From: an uncultured SAR116 cluster alpha proteobacterium
Lineage (GTDB): Bacteria > Pseudomonadota > Alphaproteobacteria > Puniceispirillales > Marisalimonadaceae
Direction of reading: 5' to 3'
DNA: 64,000 nucleotides
Assembly (NCBI GenBank): GCA_902595515.1
Contig: CACJQK010000003.1
Span: 83,960-147,959, forward strand
Under the pieces are notes generated by a model. That model worked only from the letters and a program-made list of their open reading frames with translations. It was not told the DNA's origin and did not search any database. The first letter of the stretch is position 1; every line of letters begins with the position of its first letter. The position numbers and the translations under genes were made by a program. Below are positions 23,798-32,898 of the stretch, one piece after another.

Positions 23798-24088
23798 ATG
23801 TTTGTCATTACAGTAAAATTCGTAATCCACGAAAAAGATGTTGATAAATTTAAAACTAGAATTTTACAACAAGCTAGAGACTCTCTTGAACTTGAAAAAG
23901 ATTGTCATGAGTTTGATGTATGTCATGATCCAAATGACCAAAATGTAGTTTTTTTATATGAGACATATACTGATAAAGATGCTTTTGATATTCATCTTCA
24001 AAGCGATCATTATTTAGCTTTTAATGAAGAGGTTACACCTTGGGTTAAAGAAAAAATTGTCACACAGCTAGAAAAACAGAAACTATAA
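23798..24088 (+). CDS. ABM-domain (YgiN-like) protein
   Basis: 96 aa, one antibiotic-biosynthesis-monooxygenase fold: 'F-V-I-T-V-K-F-V-I-H', 'A-R-D-S-L-E-L-E-K-D-C-H-E-F-D-V', 'F-L-Y-E-T-Y-T-D-K-D-A-F-D-I-H' and 'H-Y' near the end. Members act as quinol monooxygenases or as small catabolic accessory enzymes; the substrate here is unknown. It sits between the dehydrogenase and the sugar-acid kinase, 18 and 12 bases from them, so all three are probably one operon. AAGGAG lies upstream of the ATG. Confidence 0.78.
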   Translation: MFVITVKFVIHEKDVDKFKTRILQQARDSLELEKDCHEFDVCHDPNDQNVVFLYETYTDKDAFDIHLQSDHYLAFNEEVTPWVKEKIVTQLEKQKL

Positions 24089-24100
24089 AGTTGATTAAAA

Positions 24101-25378
24101 ATGATACTTGGAATTATAGGAGATGACTTTACAGGGTCATCAGACATAGCAAATAATTTAAAAAAATTTGGAATGCAAGTTTCTATGTTTGCGGGGGTTC
24201 CCTCCTTTAAAAACAAAGCCTCACTAATCAATGCTGATGCTGCTGTAATTGCACTAAAAACAAGGACAATTCCAATAAATGAAGCTGTATCAGAGAGTCT
24301 AAAAGCTTTGGAATGGTTAAAAAATGCTGGTTGCAGTCAATTCATATTTAAATATTGTTCTACATTTGATTCAACAAAAGAAGGAAATATAGGTCCAGTT
24401 ACTGATGCTATAATGGAGGAATTAAATGTTGATTTCACCATAGCCTGTCCTTCTTTTCCAGATGCAGGAAGAACAGTGTTTTACGGACATATGTTTGTAA
24501 ATGGAAAACCACTTAATGAATCAGGGATGGAAAAACACCCTTTAACACCCATGATTGACCATAACTTAGTTAGATGGCTTGACTATCAGACTAAACATAA
24601 TGTTGGATTAATTGACTATGAAACAATAAATAATGGTCCACAAAGTGTTAAAGATAAAGTTAACAATTTAAAAATTGAAGGTTGCAAATACGCAATAGTT
24701 GATACAACCAATAATGAAGACTTTGATAATATTTGTAACGGAGTAAAAGATTTACAATTTTTAACAGGCGGATCAGGAATTGCCTTAGGTTTACCAAAAA
24801 TTTATAAAAAAGATGGTTTGCTCTTAAATGAAGATTTTCAAATTCCTGAAAATACAACTAATGCAGTAATTCTATCAGGCTCTTGTTCATCTGCTACTTT
24901 AAGTCAAATAAAGGTTTATAAAAAAGATAATCCATCATATTTTATTTCTGCCGACGAAGTAATGAATAACGAAAACTTAATTGAAGATGTTATAAAATGG
25001 ATTAAAAACAATGAAACTCTATCACCTTTAATTTATTCATCTGCAGATCCAAAAATTGTAAAAGAAAAACAAATTCAGTATGGACAAGAAATATTAGCGA
25101 ATAAGATTGAATGTTTTTTTGAGAAATTATCGAATAAACTTTTAAATTATACTTTTGGTATTTTCATATCTGCCGGTGGAGAGACATCAGGTGCTGTAGT
25201 TAATGGATTAGGGCTAAAAGAATTAAAAATTGGAAAAGAAATTGCTCATGGAGTTCCTGCTCTTTGGTCACCAAATTCAAATTGTAACAAACCTGTTTCA
25301 GTTACTCTAAAATCAGGAAATTTTGGTCAAGCTGATTTTTTTAAAAGAGCTTTACAAATTCTTAAAGGAAAAACTTAA
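24101..25378 (+). CDS. Four-carbon acid sugar kinase (OtnK/DUF1537 family)
   Basis: 425 aa. 'G-I-I-G-D-D-F-T-G-S-S-D-I-A' at the N-terminus is the signature of the DUF1537 N-terminal domain; the C-terminal 'S-A-G-G-E-T-S-G-A-V-V' near residue 360 and 'G-V-P-A-L' form the nucleotide-binding domain. Characterised members phosphorylate 3-oxo-tetronate, D-threonate or D-erythronate at the 4-hydroxyl. Placed after a decarboxylating dehydrogenase and an ABM protein, and convergent with an RraA-like gene, it suggests catabolism of a four-carbon sugar acid. The usual partners PdxA2, LtnD or OtnC are not in the window. Confidence 0.85.
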   Translation: MILGIIGDDFTGSSDIANNLKKFGMQVSMFAGVPSFKNKASLINADAAVIALKTRTIPINEAVSESLKALEWLKNAGCSQFIFKYCSTFDSTKEGNIGPVTDAIMEELNVDFTIACPSFPDAGRTVFYGHMFVNGKPLNESGMEKHPLTPMIDHNLVRWLDYQTKHNVGLIDYETINNGPQSVKDKVNNLKIEGCKYAIVDTTNNEDFDNICNGVKDLQFLTGGSGIALGLPKIYKKDGLLLNEDFQIPENTTNAVILSGSCSSATLSQIKVYKKDNPSYFISADEVMNNENLIEDVIKWIKNNETLSPLIYSSADPKIVKEKQIQYGQEILANKIECFFEKLSNKLLNYTFGIFISAGGETSGAVVNGLGLKELKIGKEIAHGVPALWSPNSNCNKPVSVTLKSGNFGQADFFKRALQILKGKT

Positions 25379-26025
25379 ATTTTTGAAAATTTCTTGAGTG
25401 CCTCTCTAAAAGTCAGACCATTTTTCATCTCTTGCATAGCCTTTTTATCGTCAGCAGTAAACTTTTCAGCTTCCTCTGTTATTTTTTCAACATGTTCAAT
25501 TGGCAAACACAAAACTCCCGTTCCATCTCCAACAATAATATCTCCATGTCTAACCCTTACTCCTGCACAAATGATTGGCTCATTGATTGAAAGGACTTTT
25601 ATTCGAGTTTTACCAGGTGTTGGAACCATGTGTTTTGAAAAAGTTGGAAAAGAAAATTCTGCTATTTCTTCTCGATCCCTAACTCCACCATCAACTACCA
25701 GCCCAGCTATACCCTTTAATTTTGCAGAGTAAGAAGCCATTCCACCCCAGGTAGATACTTGTGCTCCATTATTTGCAACTACTATAACATCACCTGGACT
25801 AGCGGCGTCAATCATATGCCCAACTTTGAATTCTTCTGTAGAAAAACTTCCATATGGCCCCGTAACTTCCTGTACAGTTACTGCCCTACCAACTATTTTC
25901 ATACCCAGACCTGCAGGATGTAGATTATTCATAACTCCATTGAAACCAATATCATCAAGTGCATTTGCTAATGTGGGTGTTGCTATATTCCTTAATCTTT
26001 GCAAGATATTTCCATCAATCGACAT
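25375..26025 (-). CDS. RraA-like aldolase/decarboxylase
   Basis: 216 aa. 'T-P-T-L-A-N-A-L-D-D', 'G-P-Y-G-S-F', 'V-V-V-A-N-N-G-A-Q-V-S-T-W-G-G', 'V-V-D-G-G-V-R-D' and 'G-D-I-I-V-G-D-G-T-G-V-L-C-L-P' match the RraA/HMG-aldolase family. The D-G-G-x-R-D and the aspartate of 'V-G-D-G' are metal-site residues of the 4-hydroxy-4-methyl-2-oxoglutarate aldolase/oxaloacetate decarboxylase branch. It is convergent with the OtnK-like gene (four-base overlap) and has a strong AAGGAGGTAGAA site. Likely substrate is a 2-oxo acid; the RNase E inhibitor role of E. coli RraA is less likely. Confidence 0.82.
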   Translation of the reverse strand: MSIDGNILQRLRNIATPTLANALDDIGFNGVMNNLHPAGLGMKIVGRAVTVQEVTGPYGSFSTEEFKVGHMIDAASPGDVIVVANNGAQVSTWGGMASYSAKLKGIAGLVVDGGVRDREEIAEFSFPTFSKHMVPTPGKTRIKVLSINEPIICAGVRVRHGDIIVGDGTGVLCLPIEHVEKITEEAEKFTADDKKAMQEMKNGLTFREALKKFSKI

Positions 26026-26167
26026 TTCTACCTCCTTAATCGTAAAAAGATTAAATTATGAAATTCTTAATATCAATAATTAAACTTATTTATATTCTAT
26101 TAATTCTATTGACGTTTACCTTTAATTATTTAGTTTAATTGTAGTAATCAATTGTAAAGAAGTATTA

Positions 26168-27322
26168 ATGTCAAAATTCAATTTTCCATTTATAAAAGAA
26201 ACAAACGAACTCTCAAATCTCAGAAAAGAAGTAAGAGAATTTATAACAACCTGTGTAAATAATAATGAATTTACACCATCTCCAGATGCCTGGGTTTTTT
26301 CAGCTGATCCAAGCTTTAGTAAAAAACTTGGATCTAAAGGCTGGCTTGGGATGTCATTTCCTAAAGAATATGGCGGACATCAAAGAACAGCTTTAGAAAG
26401 ATACGTAGTAACAGAAGAGCTCTTGTCTTCAGGAGCTCCTGTAGCAGCTCATTGGATAGCTGATAGGCAGAGTGGAAGTCAAATCTTGAGATATGGAAAT
26501 GAAAAACAGAAATCTTCTATTATTCCTCGAATAACAGCTGGCGAGTGTTTTTTTGCTATTGGAATGAGTGAACCTGACTCTGGTTCGGATTTAGCCTCAG
26601 TAAAAACGAAAGCCACCAAAACTAAGAACGGCTGGAAACTTGAGGGAAGAAAAATATGGTCTACCGGTGCTCATTTAGCACATTATATGATTGTTCTAGC
26701 TAGAACTAGTCCAGCATCTGAGAAAAACAGGCATGAAGGTCTTTCTCAATTTCTTGTTGATTTGTCTCTTCCAAACGTAAAGATTACTGGGATTCCTGAT
26801 ATGACTGGTCAAAGACATTTTAATGAAACTTTATTTGACAATGTTGAATTGTCAGATGATTCCCTTTTAGGAGAAGAAGGCAAAGGCTGGAAACAAGTTG
26901 TTGGTGAACTTGCCCTAGAAAGATCTGGTCCAGAAAGATTTCTCTCTCATTTCACATTATTAGATAGTTTTATAAATGAATTCAGAAACTCACTCATTTA
27001 TTCAGGCACAAAGATAGTTGGTAAATTAATGTCTGAAATACAAACATTAAGAAGAATGAGTTTTTCGGTTGCTTCAATGCTTCAAAATGGTGAATCTCCT
27101 GAGACACAAGCAGCATTTGTAAAAGAATTAGGTAATAAATTTGAAAAGATGATGATAGAAACATTAAGAGAATTTTCAAATATCGTTCCGCTTCATGAAT
27201 GGCCAAATCAATTACAAAATCTATTTGAAGATGCAACATTAAGAATTCCATCAAACTCTCTAAGAGGAGGCACAACTGAAATCATGAAAGGTATAATTGC
27301 TAGACAGTTAGGCCTAAGATGA
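26168..27322 (+). CDS. Acyl-CoA dehydrogenase
   Basis: 384 aa flavoprotein. 'F-A-I-G-M-S-E-P-D-S-G-S-D-L-A-S' (about residues 132-147) is the conserved FAD/substrate segment, and 'L-R-G-G-T-T-E-I-M-K-G-I-I-A-R-Q-L-G' the C-terminal signature. It desaturates an acyl-CoA. The next gene is a second acyl-CoA dehydrogenase starting in a four-base ATGA overlap, an arrangement common for heteromeric enzymes acting on bulky acyl-CoA such as steroid side chains or terpenoid acids. An enoyl-CoA hydratase follows. Confidence 0.9.
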   Translation: MSKFNFPFIKETNELSNLRKEVREFITTCVNNNEFTPSPDAWVFSADPSFSKKLGSKGWLGMSFPKEYGGHQRTALERYVVTEELLSSGAPVAAHWIADRQSGSQILRYGNEKQKSSIIPRITAGECFFAIGMSEPDSGSDLASVKTKATKTKNGWKLEGRKIWSTGAHLAHYMIVLARTSPASEKNRHEGLSQFLVDLSLPNVKITGIPDMTGQRHFNETLFDNVELSDDSLLGEEGKGWKQVVGELALERSGPERFLSHFTLLDSFINEFRNSLIYSGTKIVGKLMSEIQTLRRMSFSVASMLQNGESPETQAAFVKELGNKFEKMMIETLREFSNIVPLHEWPNQLQNLFEDATLRIPSNSLRGGTTEIMKGIIARQLGLR

Positions 27323-28347
27323 TTGAAGAATTAGAAATAATTTTAGAAACAACTTCTAAAATTTTACAAAAACACGTAAATCATAGTTTAAGACAAAATA
27401 TAGTTTCTGAAAATACTGATATATTAAATTTGTGGAATGAAATTGAAAAAAATGGACTTCCAAAAATATCAGTTAAAGAAAAGTTTGGTGGTTATGAAAT
27501 ACCATTTTTTTCAATTTTACCTTTGATTAAAATTATAAATAATCATGGAACTCCTTTACCCTTATCTGAAACAATTTTATCAAATTATATATTATCTGAG
27601 ACAGATATAAATCCACCAAACGGCATAGTAACTTTTGCTACTGACACAAAAAATTTACAAATTAAAAACAATATGATTTCTGGTGAGATTTTATCAGTAC
27701 CATACCTTAACCTCAGTAAAAATTTATTGATTGTTCATGAATTAAACAATGTCAAAAAAGCAATTTTAATCGATGAAATTAATGGGGAAATCATACATAA
27801 AAAAAACTTTTTAGCTGAACCAAGGTACAATATCAAGGTGGAGAATTTAAATATTGCTGAAATTAGACCCATTAAAAATAATATTGATTTCAATTTTTTA
27901 GGTGCAATTCTTAGATCTGCTCAAATGATCGGTGCAATGGAAAAAGTTCTTGATTTGTCAATAAACTATTGTTCAGAAAGAAAACAGTTTGGTAGAGCTT
28001 TGTCAAAGTTTCAAGCTATACAGCACCAAATTTCAGAAATGGCAGTTGAACTGTCAGCCTCGTCTGCAGCCCTGTCTACAATTACCGAACTAGGTTTAAG
28101 TGAAAAAAATTCTAATGATACAGCGATATTAAAAATTAGAGCAGGTTTTGCAGCTGGGAAAATTATAGCTATTTCTCATCAGGTTCATGGAGCAATTGGA
28201 TTTACCAAAGAGTATGAATTATCTTATTTTACAAAAAATTTAAATAGTTGGAGAAATGACTTTGGAAATGAATCTTTTTGGGAGGAATTTTTAGGCAAAA
28301 GATTTCTTGAAAAAAACAATAAAAACTTATGGGAATATTTAACTTAA
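27319..28347 (+). CDS. Acyl-CoA dehydrogenase-like partner subunit
   Basis: 342 aa, overlapping the preceding dehydrogenase by four bases. The C-terminal half has 'C-S-E-R-K-Q-F-G-R-A-L-S-K-F-Q-A-I-Q-H' and 'V-H-G-A-I-G-F-T-K-E-Y-E-L', the FAD-binding elements, but the N-terminal and middle domains are shorter and more divergent than in the preceding gene. This fits the smaller partner of an alpha2-beta2 acyl-CoA dehydrogenase pair. Catalytic role by itself is uncertain. Confidence 0.85.
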   Translation: MIEELEIILETTSKILQKHVNHSLRQNIVSENTDILNLWNEIEKNGLPKISVKEKFGGYEIPFFSILPLIKIINNHGTPLPLSETILSNYILSETDINPPNGIVTFATDTKNLQIKNNMISGEILSVPYLNLSKNLLIVHELNNVKKAILIDEINGEIIHKKNFLAEPRYNIKVENLNIAEIRPIKNNIDFNFLGAILRSAQMIGAMEKVLDLSINYCSERKQFGRALSKFQAIQHQISEMAVELSASSAALSTITELGLSEKNSNDTAILKIRAGFAAGKIIAISHQVHGAIGFTKEYELSYFTKNLNSWRNDFGNESFWEEFLGKRFLEKNNKNLWEYLT

Positions 28348-28372
28348 TTTCAAAGAAAACTTGAGGTGAAAT

Positions 28373-29170
28373 ATGTTAAAATCTGTTTTATATGAACAAG
28401 ATGATAGAATTGTCAAAATTACACTTAATAGACCTGATACGAGAAATGCACTTTCAGGAGACATTATAGAAGGCTTAGTAGAATATTTACAAAAAGCTGA
28501 TAAAGACAAAAATGTTGGGTGTGTTATTTTAACCGGAGCTGGAAAAAGTTTTTCTTCTGGTGGCAATCTTCAAGAAATAAAAGATATGACTACAAAAGAT
28601 CAAATGACTCAAGCACAACTTGAAGATTGGTACAGATTTGGTATTCAAAAAATTCCTTTAACTATGAATTCTATTGATGTCCCTGTTGTAGCCGCAGTTA
28701 ACGGTCATGCAATAGGTGCAGGTAATGATCTTTGTACAATGTGTGATATCAGAATAGCTGGTGAGGATGCAAAATTTTCAGAGAGTTTTCTAAGAATAGG
28801 TATTATACCAGGAGATGGAGGATCTTGGTTCCTTCCCAAAATAATTGGTTTGGCAAGAGCTAATGAAATGATCCTAACTTGTGATGTTCTAGATGCTAAC
28901 AAAGCTCTAGATTGGGGTCTTGTTTCAAAAGTAGTACCCAACGAAAATTTGATAGTAGAAGCTCAACAATTAGCTAAAAAAATTGCTGCCCAACCTCCTG
29001 AAGCATCCAGACGAGCCAAACGTTTACTAAGAATGTCACAAAATGTTCCTTTGCAAGATGCATTAGAAATGGCCGCTAGCCAACAAAGCATGTTACAACA
29101 ACTTGACGATCACAGAGAAGCAATAGACGCGCTACTAGAAAAGAGAAAACCTAATTATAAAAACTCGTGA
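28373..29170 (+). CDS. Enoyl-CoA hydratase/isomerase
   Basis: 265 aa crotonase-fold protein. 'I-T-L-N-R-P-D-T-R-N-A-L-S' at the N-terminus, 'G-A-G-K-S-F-S-S-G-G-N-L' as first oxyanion loop and 'A-A-V-N-G-H-A-I-G-A-G-N-D-L' as second. Residues 'S-E-S-F-L-R-I-G-I-I-P-G-D-G-G' follow, where a catalytic glutamate is expected and 'P-G-D-G' is seen instead, so isomerase or other crotonase chemistry is possible. It belongs with the two acyl-CoA dehydrogenases. A GAGGTGAA site precedes the ATG. Confidence 0.88.
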   Translation: MLKSVLYEQDDRIVKITLNRPDTRNALSGDIIEGLVEYLQKADKDKNVGCVILTGAGKSFSSGGNLQEIKDMTTKDQMTQAQLEDWYRFGIQKIPLTMNSIDVPVVAAVNGHAIGAGNDLCTMCDIRIAGEDAKFSESFLRIGIIPGDGGSWFLPKIIGLARANEMILTCDVLDANKALDWGLVSKVVPNENLIVEAQQLAKKIAAQPPEASRRAKRLLRMSQNVPLQDALEMAASQQSMLQQLDDHREAIDALLEKRKPNYKNS

Positions 29171-29212
29171 TGCAATTTAAAAATTAATATTTAGAAACAT
29201 CAAAAATATTTT

Positions 29213-30379
29213 TTAGCGTAATCTTTCTAAAATTGACACATAATTTGCAACAGAAGCACCACCCATATTAAATATACCCGCTAAATTTGCTTTATTGACT
29301 TGCATATCTCCAGCTTCTCCAGTCAATTGCATTGCAGACATAACGTGTTGAGATACTCCAGTTGCACCAACGGGATGCCCTTTTGACTTCAGTCCCCCAG
29401 AGGGGTTTATGGGTAATTTACCAGTCTTTTGAACCCAACCCTCTTTAATAGCTCTATAGCCCTCACCTATTTTAGTTAAGCCCATTGCTTCATACTCAAT
29501 AAGTTCGGCGATTGTAAAACAGTCGTGAGTTTCAACAAAAGATAAATCGTCTAGAGTTATCTTAGCATCTAAAAGAGCATGGTGCCAAGCTTGACGCGCA
29601 CCTTCAAATTCAGTTTTTTCTCTCTTACTAAGTGGAAGAATATCGTTAACATGCCTTCTTGCTCTAAATGCAATAGCTCTTTTTGCAGAAAGTGACAAAT
29701 CAAAGTCTTGTATTATTAGTGCCGCCGCCCCATCAGATACCATAGAACAATCAGTTCTTCTTAAAGGTGCAGCAACATAAGGATTTTTTTCTGAAATAGA
29801 ATTACAAAATTCAAAGCCAAGATTTTTTTGCATATGTGCTAGTGGGTTTGAACAACCATTTTCATGATTTTTAGCTGCAATTTTTGCTAGTACATCAGAT
29901 TTATCACCATATTTTTGAAAATAAGACTTAGCAATAGATGCAAAAACTCCAGTGAACCCACCTTTTGTACTACCTTCTTCAGGTCTATAACTTGCACCTA
30001 GTAAAATATCGCCAACTTTTTCAGAAGATACATCAGTCATTTTTTCTACACCGACTACTAGAGTAGTTTTTGCTTTTTTTGCTTCAATTGCATTCATTGC
30101 GGTATGTATGGCAGCAGAACCTGTAGCGCATGCATTTTCAACTCTCATCGCGGGCACATATCTTAAATCAGACTGTGAAACAGCAGGTAGTGCACCGTGA
30201 AAATCTTGTTTTTGAAAGCCATTATTGAATGTTCCAACAAAAATAGCGTCTATTTCTTTAGCAGAAATTTCTGCATGCTCGATAGCTTTTTCAACAACGT
30301 CTGCAATCATATTTTCAGAAGTTTGTTCTACATTTACACCAAACTTGCTGTGAGACCATCCAGTTATACAAGCTGTCAT
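29213..30379 (-). CDS. Thiolase family protein, SCP2-type
   Basis: 388 aa from the ATG at 30379, preceded by TTGGAGGTTAAA; the in-frame TTG at 30391 is part of that site. 'N-A-C-A-T-G-S-A-A-I' near residue 88 carries the catalytic cysteine, 'V-E-T-H-D-C-F-T-I-A-E' and 'K-G-H-P-V-G-A-T-G-V' bring the histidines. The last segment 'F-N-M-G-G-A-S-V-A-N' lacks the second cysteine of biosynthetic thiolases, as in SCP-x type thiolases, which cleave 3-oxoacyl-CoA with branched chains. It faces the acyl-CoA dehydrogenase operon and likely completes a beta-oxidation-like pathway. Confidence 0.87.
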   Translation of the reverse strand: MTACITGWSHSKFGVNVEQTSENMIADVVEKAIEHAEISAKEIDAIFVGTFNNGFQKQDFHGALPAVSQSDLRYVPAMRVENACATGSAAIHTAMNAIEAKKAKTTLVVGVEKMTDVSSEKVGDILLGASYRPEEGSTKGGFTGVFASIAKSYFQKYGDKSDVLAKIAAKNHENGCSNPLAHMQKNLGFEFCNSISEKNPYVAAPLRRTDCSMVSDGAAALIIQDFDLSLSAKRAIAFRARRHVNDILPLSKREKTEFEGARQAWHHALLDAKITLDDLSFVETHDCFTIAELIEYEAMGLTKIGEGYRAIKEGWVQKTGKLPINPSGGLKSKGHPVGATGVSQHVMSAMQLTGEAGDMQVNKANLAGIFNMGGASVANYVSILERLR

Positions 30380-30401
30380 TTTAACCTCCAATATTCATAT
30401 T

Positions 30402-31124
30402 TTAGTTACAAATTTTCATAAGTAAATTTAAAGTTTCTTTTGGATGAGTTAACATAGCATCATGTCCTGCATTTAGTTCAAAAATTGGCCATTTCAATTT
30501 ACGTACTACTTCTCTAGAACTTTCAAGACTTTTATAAACAGGATTATTACAAAAAATGTAGAATAAAGGAATACCGTTCCCTATTTCATTTTTAATTGTA
30601 AGCTTTGACTGATATGTACTAAGTGGATGTGGTGTCAATTTCTTTTCAAGTAATAATGATTTTTTTACGTCAAAAACTCCAAATGCGTCTGCGCTTGGAG
30701 CTGGGATTGATATACCGTTTCCAAATCTTTTTGCTAATTCAATTCTCTCTTTAACTAATTCTTTCGGAGCAATGTCAAACGGTTTTTGACCATCTTTTAA
30801 AATCACAGCATCAAAGTAAATTAATTTTTGTATTCTATCTTTTAATCTTTCTGCAACTCCACTTATCACACTTCCAGCGAAGCTATGACCAACTAGTATT
30901 ATATTGTTAAGATTTTCAAAAATAATATGATTAACAACATCTTCAATAAATGTTTCAATTGTAATTTTTGATGATATTAAATGTTTTTTTTCACCTAAAC
31001 CCGTGAGTGTTGGAGTTGAAACACTATACCGCTGATATCTCAAGATTTCAGATATTTCATTCCAAACCCATCCTCCATGCCAAGCTCCATGAATTAGCAA
31101 GAAATGAGGTTTATTATTTTTCAT
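30402..31124 (-). CDS. Alpha/beta hydrolase, esterase-like
   Basis: 240 aa. 'I-H-G-A-W-H-G-G-W-V-W-N' is the oxyanion region typical of the salicylate-esterase/EstC-like group; the nucleophile serine is in 'V-G-H-S-F-A-G' near residue 77, and the histidine in 'A-G-H-D-A-M-L' near the end. No signal peptide, so cytoplasmic. It is followed by the thiolase gene in the same direction, about 20 bases away. Substrate is probably a small ester or lactone, unknown. Confidence 0.85.
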   Translation of the reverse strand: MKNNKPHFLLIHGAWHGGWVWNEISEILRYQRYSVSTPTLTGLGEKKHLISSKITIETFIEDVVNHIIFENLNNIILVGHSFAGSVISGVAERLKDRIQKLIYFDAVILKDGQKPFDIAPKELVKERIELAKRFGNGISIPAPSADAFGVFDVKKSLLLEKKLTPHPLSTYQSKLTIKNEIGNGIPLFYIFCNNPVYKSLESSREVVRKLKWPIFELNAGHDAMLTHPKETLNLLMKICN

Positions 31125-31217
31125 ATTTATCTCTTTGTATTTAATAATAAGATGATTATATCTATCGGATAAACTATAACGATTAAAAATTCAATTATAA
31201 GAACAAAAGTTTATATA

Positions 31218-31916
31218 ATGACAAATCTAAATGTAGCTATTTTTGGATGCTCTGGTGCAATTGGAAAGGCATTATGCATTGAATACACAAAAAAACAAAA
31301 TATTGATAATATCATTGCGTACTCAAGATCAGGTGAAAATTTTGAAAATGATCTTATAAAATCAATAAAGGTTGATTATTGCAATGAAGAAAGCCTATCA
31401 AATGCAGCTTCATCTCTACAATTTAAATTAGACATAATAATAGTTGCAATTGGTGCGTTAGAAAATCCAGAGAAATCAATTAAGGATTTATCAGCTCAAA
31501 AATTTTTAGATATGTTTAATGCTAACACAATACCAACTGCATTAATTGCAAAATATTTTTTACCTTACCTACATAGGGATAAAACTACAAAATTTGCATC
31601 AATTTCTGCGCGAGTAGGAAGCATTGAAGACAATGAACTTGGTGGTTGGTATTCCTATAGAGCTTCGAAATCTGCATTAAATATGATTTTAAAAGGACTA
31701 TCGATCGAACAAAAAAGATCTAATAAAAATAGTATTATTTTTGGTCTTCACCCAGGCACAGTTAATTCAAAATTATCTAGACCTTTCCAGAAAAAAGACA
31801 AAGAGTATTTCTCTCCTGAATTTTCAGCTAACAAATTGATTGACGTTATTGATACTAAAACAACTGATGATAACGGCAAAATATTTGCTTGGGATAACAA
31901 ATCAATTCCATATTAA
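31218..31916 (+). CDS. SDR-family oxidoreductase, CsgA-like
   Basis: 232 aa. 'F-G-C-S-G-A-I-G-K-A' (residues about 9-18) binds the cofactor, and 'Y-S-Y-R-A-S-K-S-A-L-N-M' near residue 150 holds the tyrosine and lysine. The length and the pattern 'I-V-A-I-G-A-L' with the short C-terminus resemble the C-factor/CsgA branch. Substrate unknown. It is convergent, with a four-base overlap, with the membrane gene that follows. Confidence 0.8.
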   Translation: MTNLNVAIFGCSGAIGKALCIEYTKKQNIDNIIAYSRSGENFENDLIKSIKVDYCNEESLSNAASSLQFKLDIIIVAIGALENPEKSIKDLSAQKFLDMFNANTIPTALIAKYFLPYLHRDKTTKFASISARVGSIEDNELGGWYSYRASKSALNMILKGLSIEQKRSNKNSIIFGLHPGTVNSKLSRPFQKKDKEYFSPEFSANKLIDVIDTKTTDDNGKIFAWDNKSIPY

Positions 31917-32884
31917 GAATTTGGTTTATATTCTGGTATATTGTAATTAGTAAGATGTTTTTGCCAAAATTTCTGGGTGAAATTAGCACCTAATCTCATA
32001 AAAATATAAACAATACAAAGTGTTAATATAGCCCGAAGAAATAATGTTATTATTATATTTGCTCCAATAAGTGATACAACTGCGGTATCTTCTATAATAC
32101 TATGAAGCATTCCCACTAATACTAATACACCAAACACGTCTTTATAGTGAAGTTTTCCAGTTTTAACTTCTTTAATTAAAAGCCCAGCTCCAAATCCAAT
32201 TCCTAATGTAACTCCTACAACTGCTATTGTAGATGCCTTCTCACCAACACCTAAAAAATTTAAAAATGGTTTTAAAGCTTTTTCAATAAGTTTTTCAACA
32301 CCAATATATTTCAAAAAATCCAAAATAATGACTAATGCAACAATTATGATAAAAATCATTCCAAGCCCTTTTAATTGAGAAATCCCCCAACTTAAAAGAT
32401 CTGGTGCACTCTCAAGGCTAGGCAATAAAATAGTAGCGGGATAATTCATATATCCTGTAAATTCGAAAAACAAATTCAAAAAATAACATGATAATATTCC
32501 TAAACCTAATCTAATAAATATCATTGCACGAGCTCTAACGCCAGCTTTTCGGCAAATAATCACTTCTATCGGTAAAGAATGTGTAAATAAGATTAGAAGC
32601 CCTAGGACACTTGCTTGAGCAGCAGTAAATGGCATATCACCAGGAAGCCCTGAGAAAACTATAAGGCCAGCATAAGGACTAGTTAACATTGATGTAGTAA
32701 AAACTAATGAAATAGCTTCTGGTAATCCTAATAAAAACATTAAAGGAGCAAACATCTTGTTTAAAATTTCAACAAAACCTATTTCATCAAGTATTTTTAC
32801 AACTATTAAAGTAGGTATCATTATGATGAATAATTCATAAGTGATTTCAAAACTTGATTTTGTAAGTTCTTTTATTTTATTCAT
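31913..32884 (-). CDS. Nucleoside-recognition (GATE) domain membrane protein
   Basis: 323 aa with about eight hydrophobic segments. The pattern 'A-P-L-M-F-L-L-G-L-P-E-A-I-S-L' and 'L-T-S-P-Y-A-G-L-I-V-F-S-G-L-P', repeated in a second half ('G-V-T-L-G-I-G-F-G-A-G-L-L'), matches the nucleoside-recognition/spore-maturation SpmA-SpmB-like family. Some members transport; for most the substrate is unknown. It starts 14 bases after the MFS gene upstream, so they are probably co-transcribed. Confidence 0.7.
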   Translation of the reverse strand: MNKIKELTKSSFEITYELFIIMIPTLIVVKILDEIGFVEILNKMFAPLMFLLGLPEAISLVFTTSMLTSPYAGLIVFSGLPGDMPFTAAQASVLGLLILFTHSLPIEVIICRKAGVRARAMIFIRLGLGILSCYFLNLFFEFTGYMNYPATILLPSLESAPDLLSWGISQLKGLGMIFIIIVALVIILDFLKYIGVEKLIEKALKPFLNFLGVGEKASTIAVVGVTLGIGFGAGLLIKEVKTGKLHYKDVFGVLVLVGMLHSIIEDTAVVSLIGANIIITLFLRAILTLCIVYIFMRLGANFTQKFWQKHLTNYNIPEYKPNS

Positions 32885-32898
32885 TTAAAACTCTCAAG

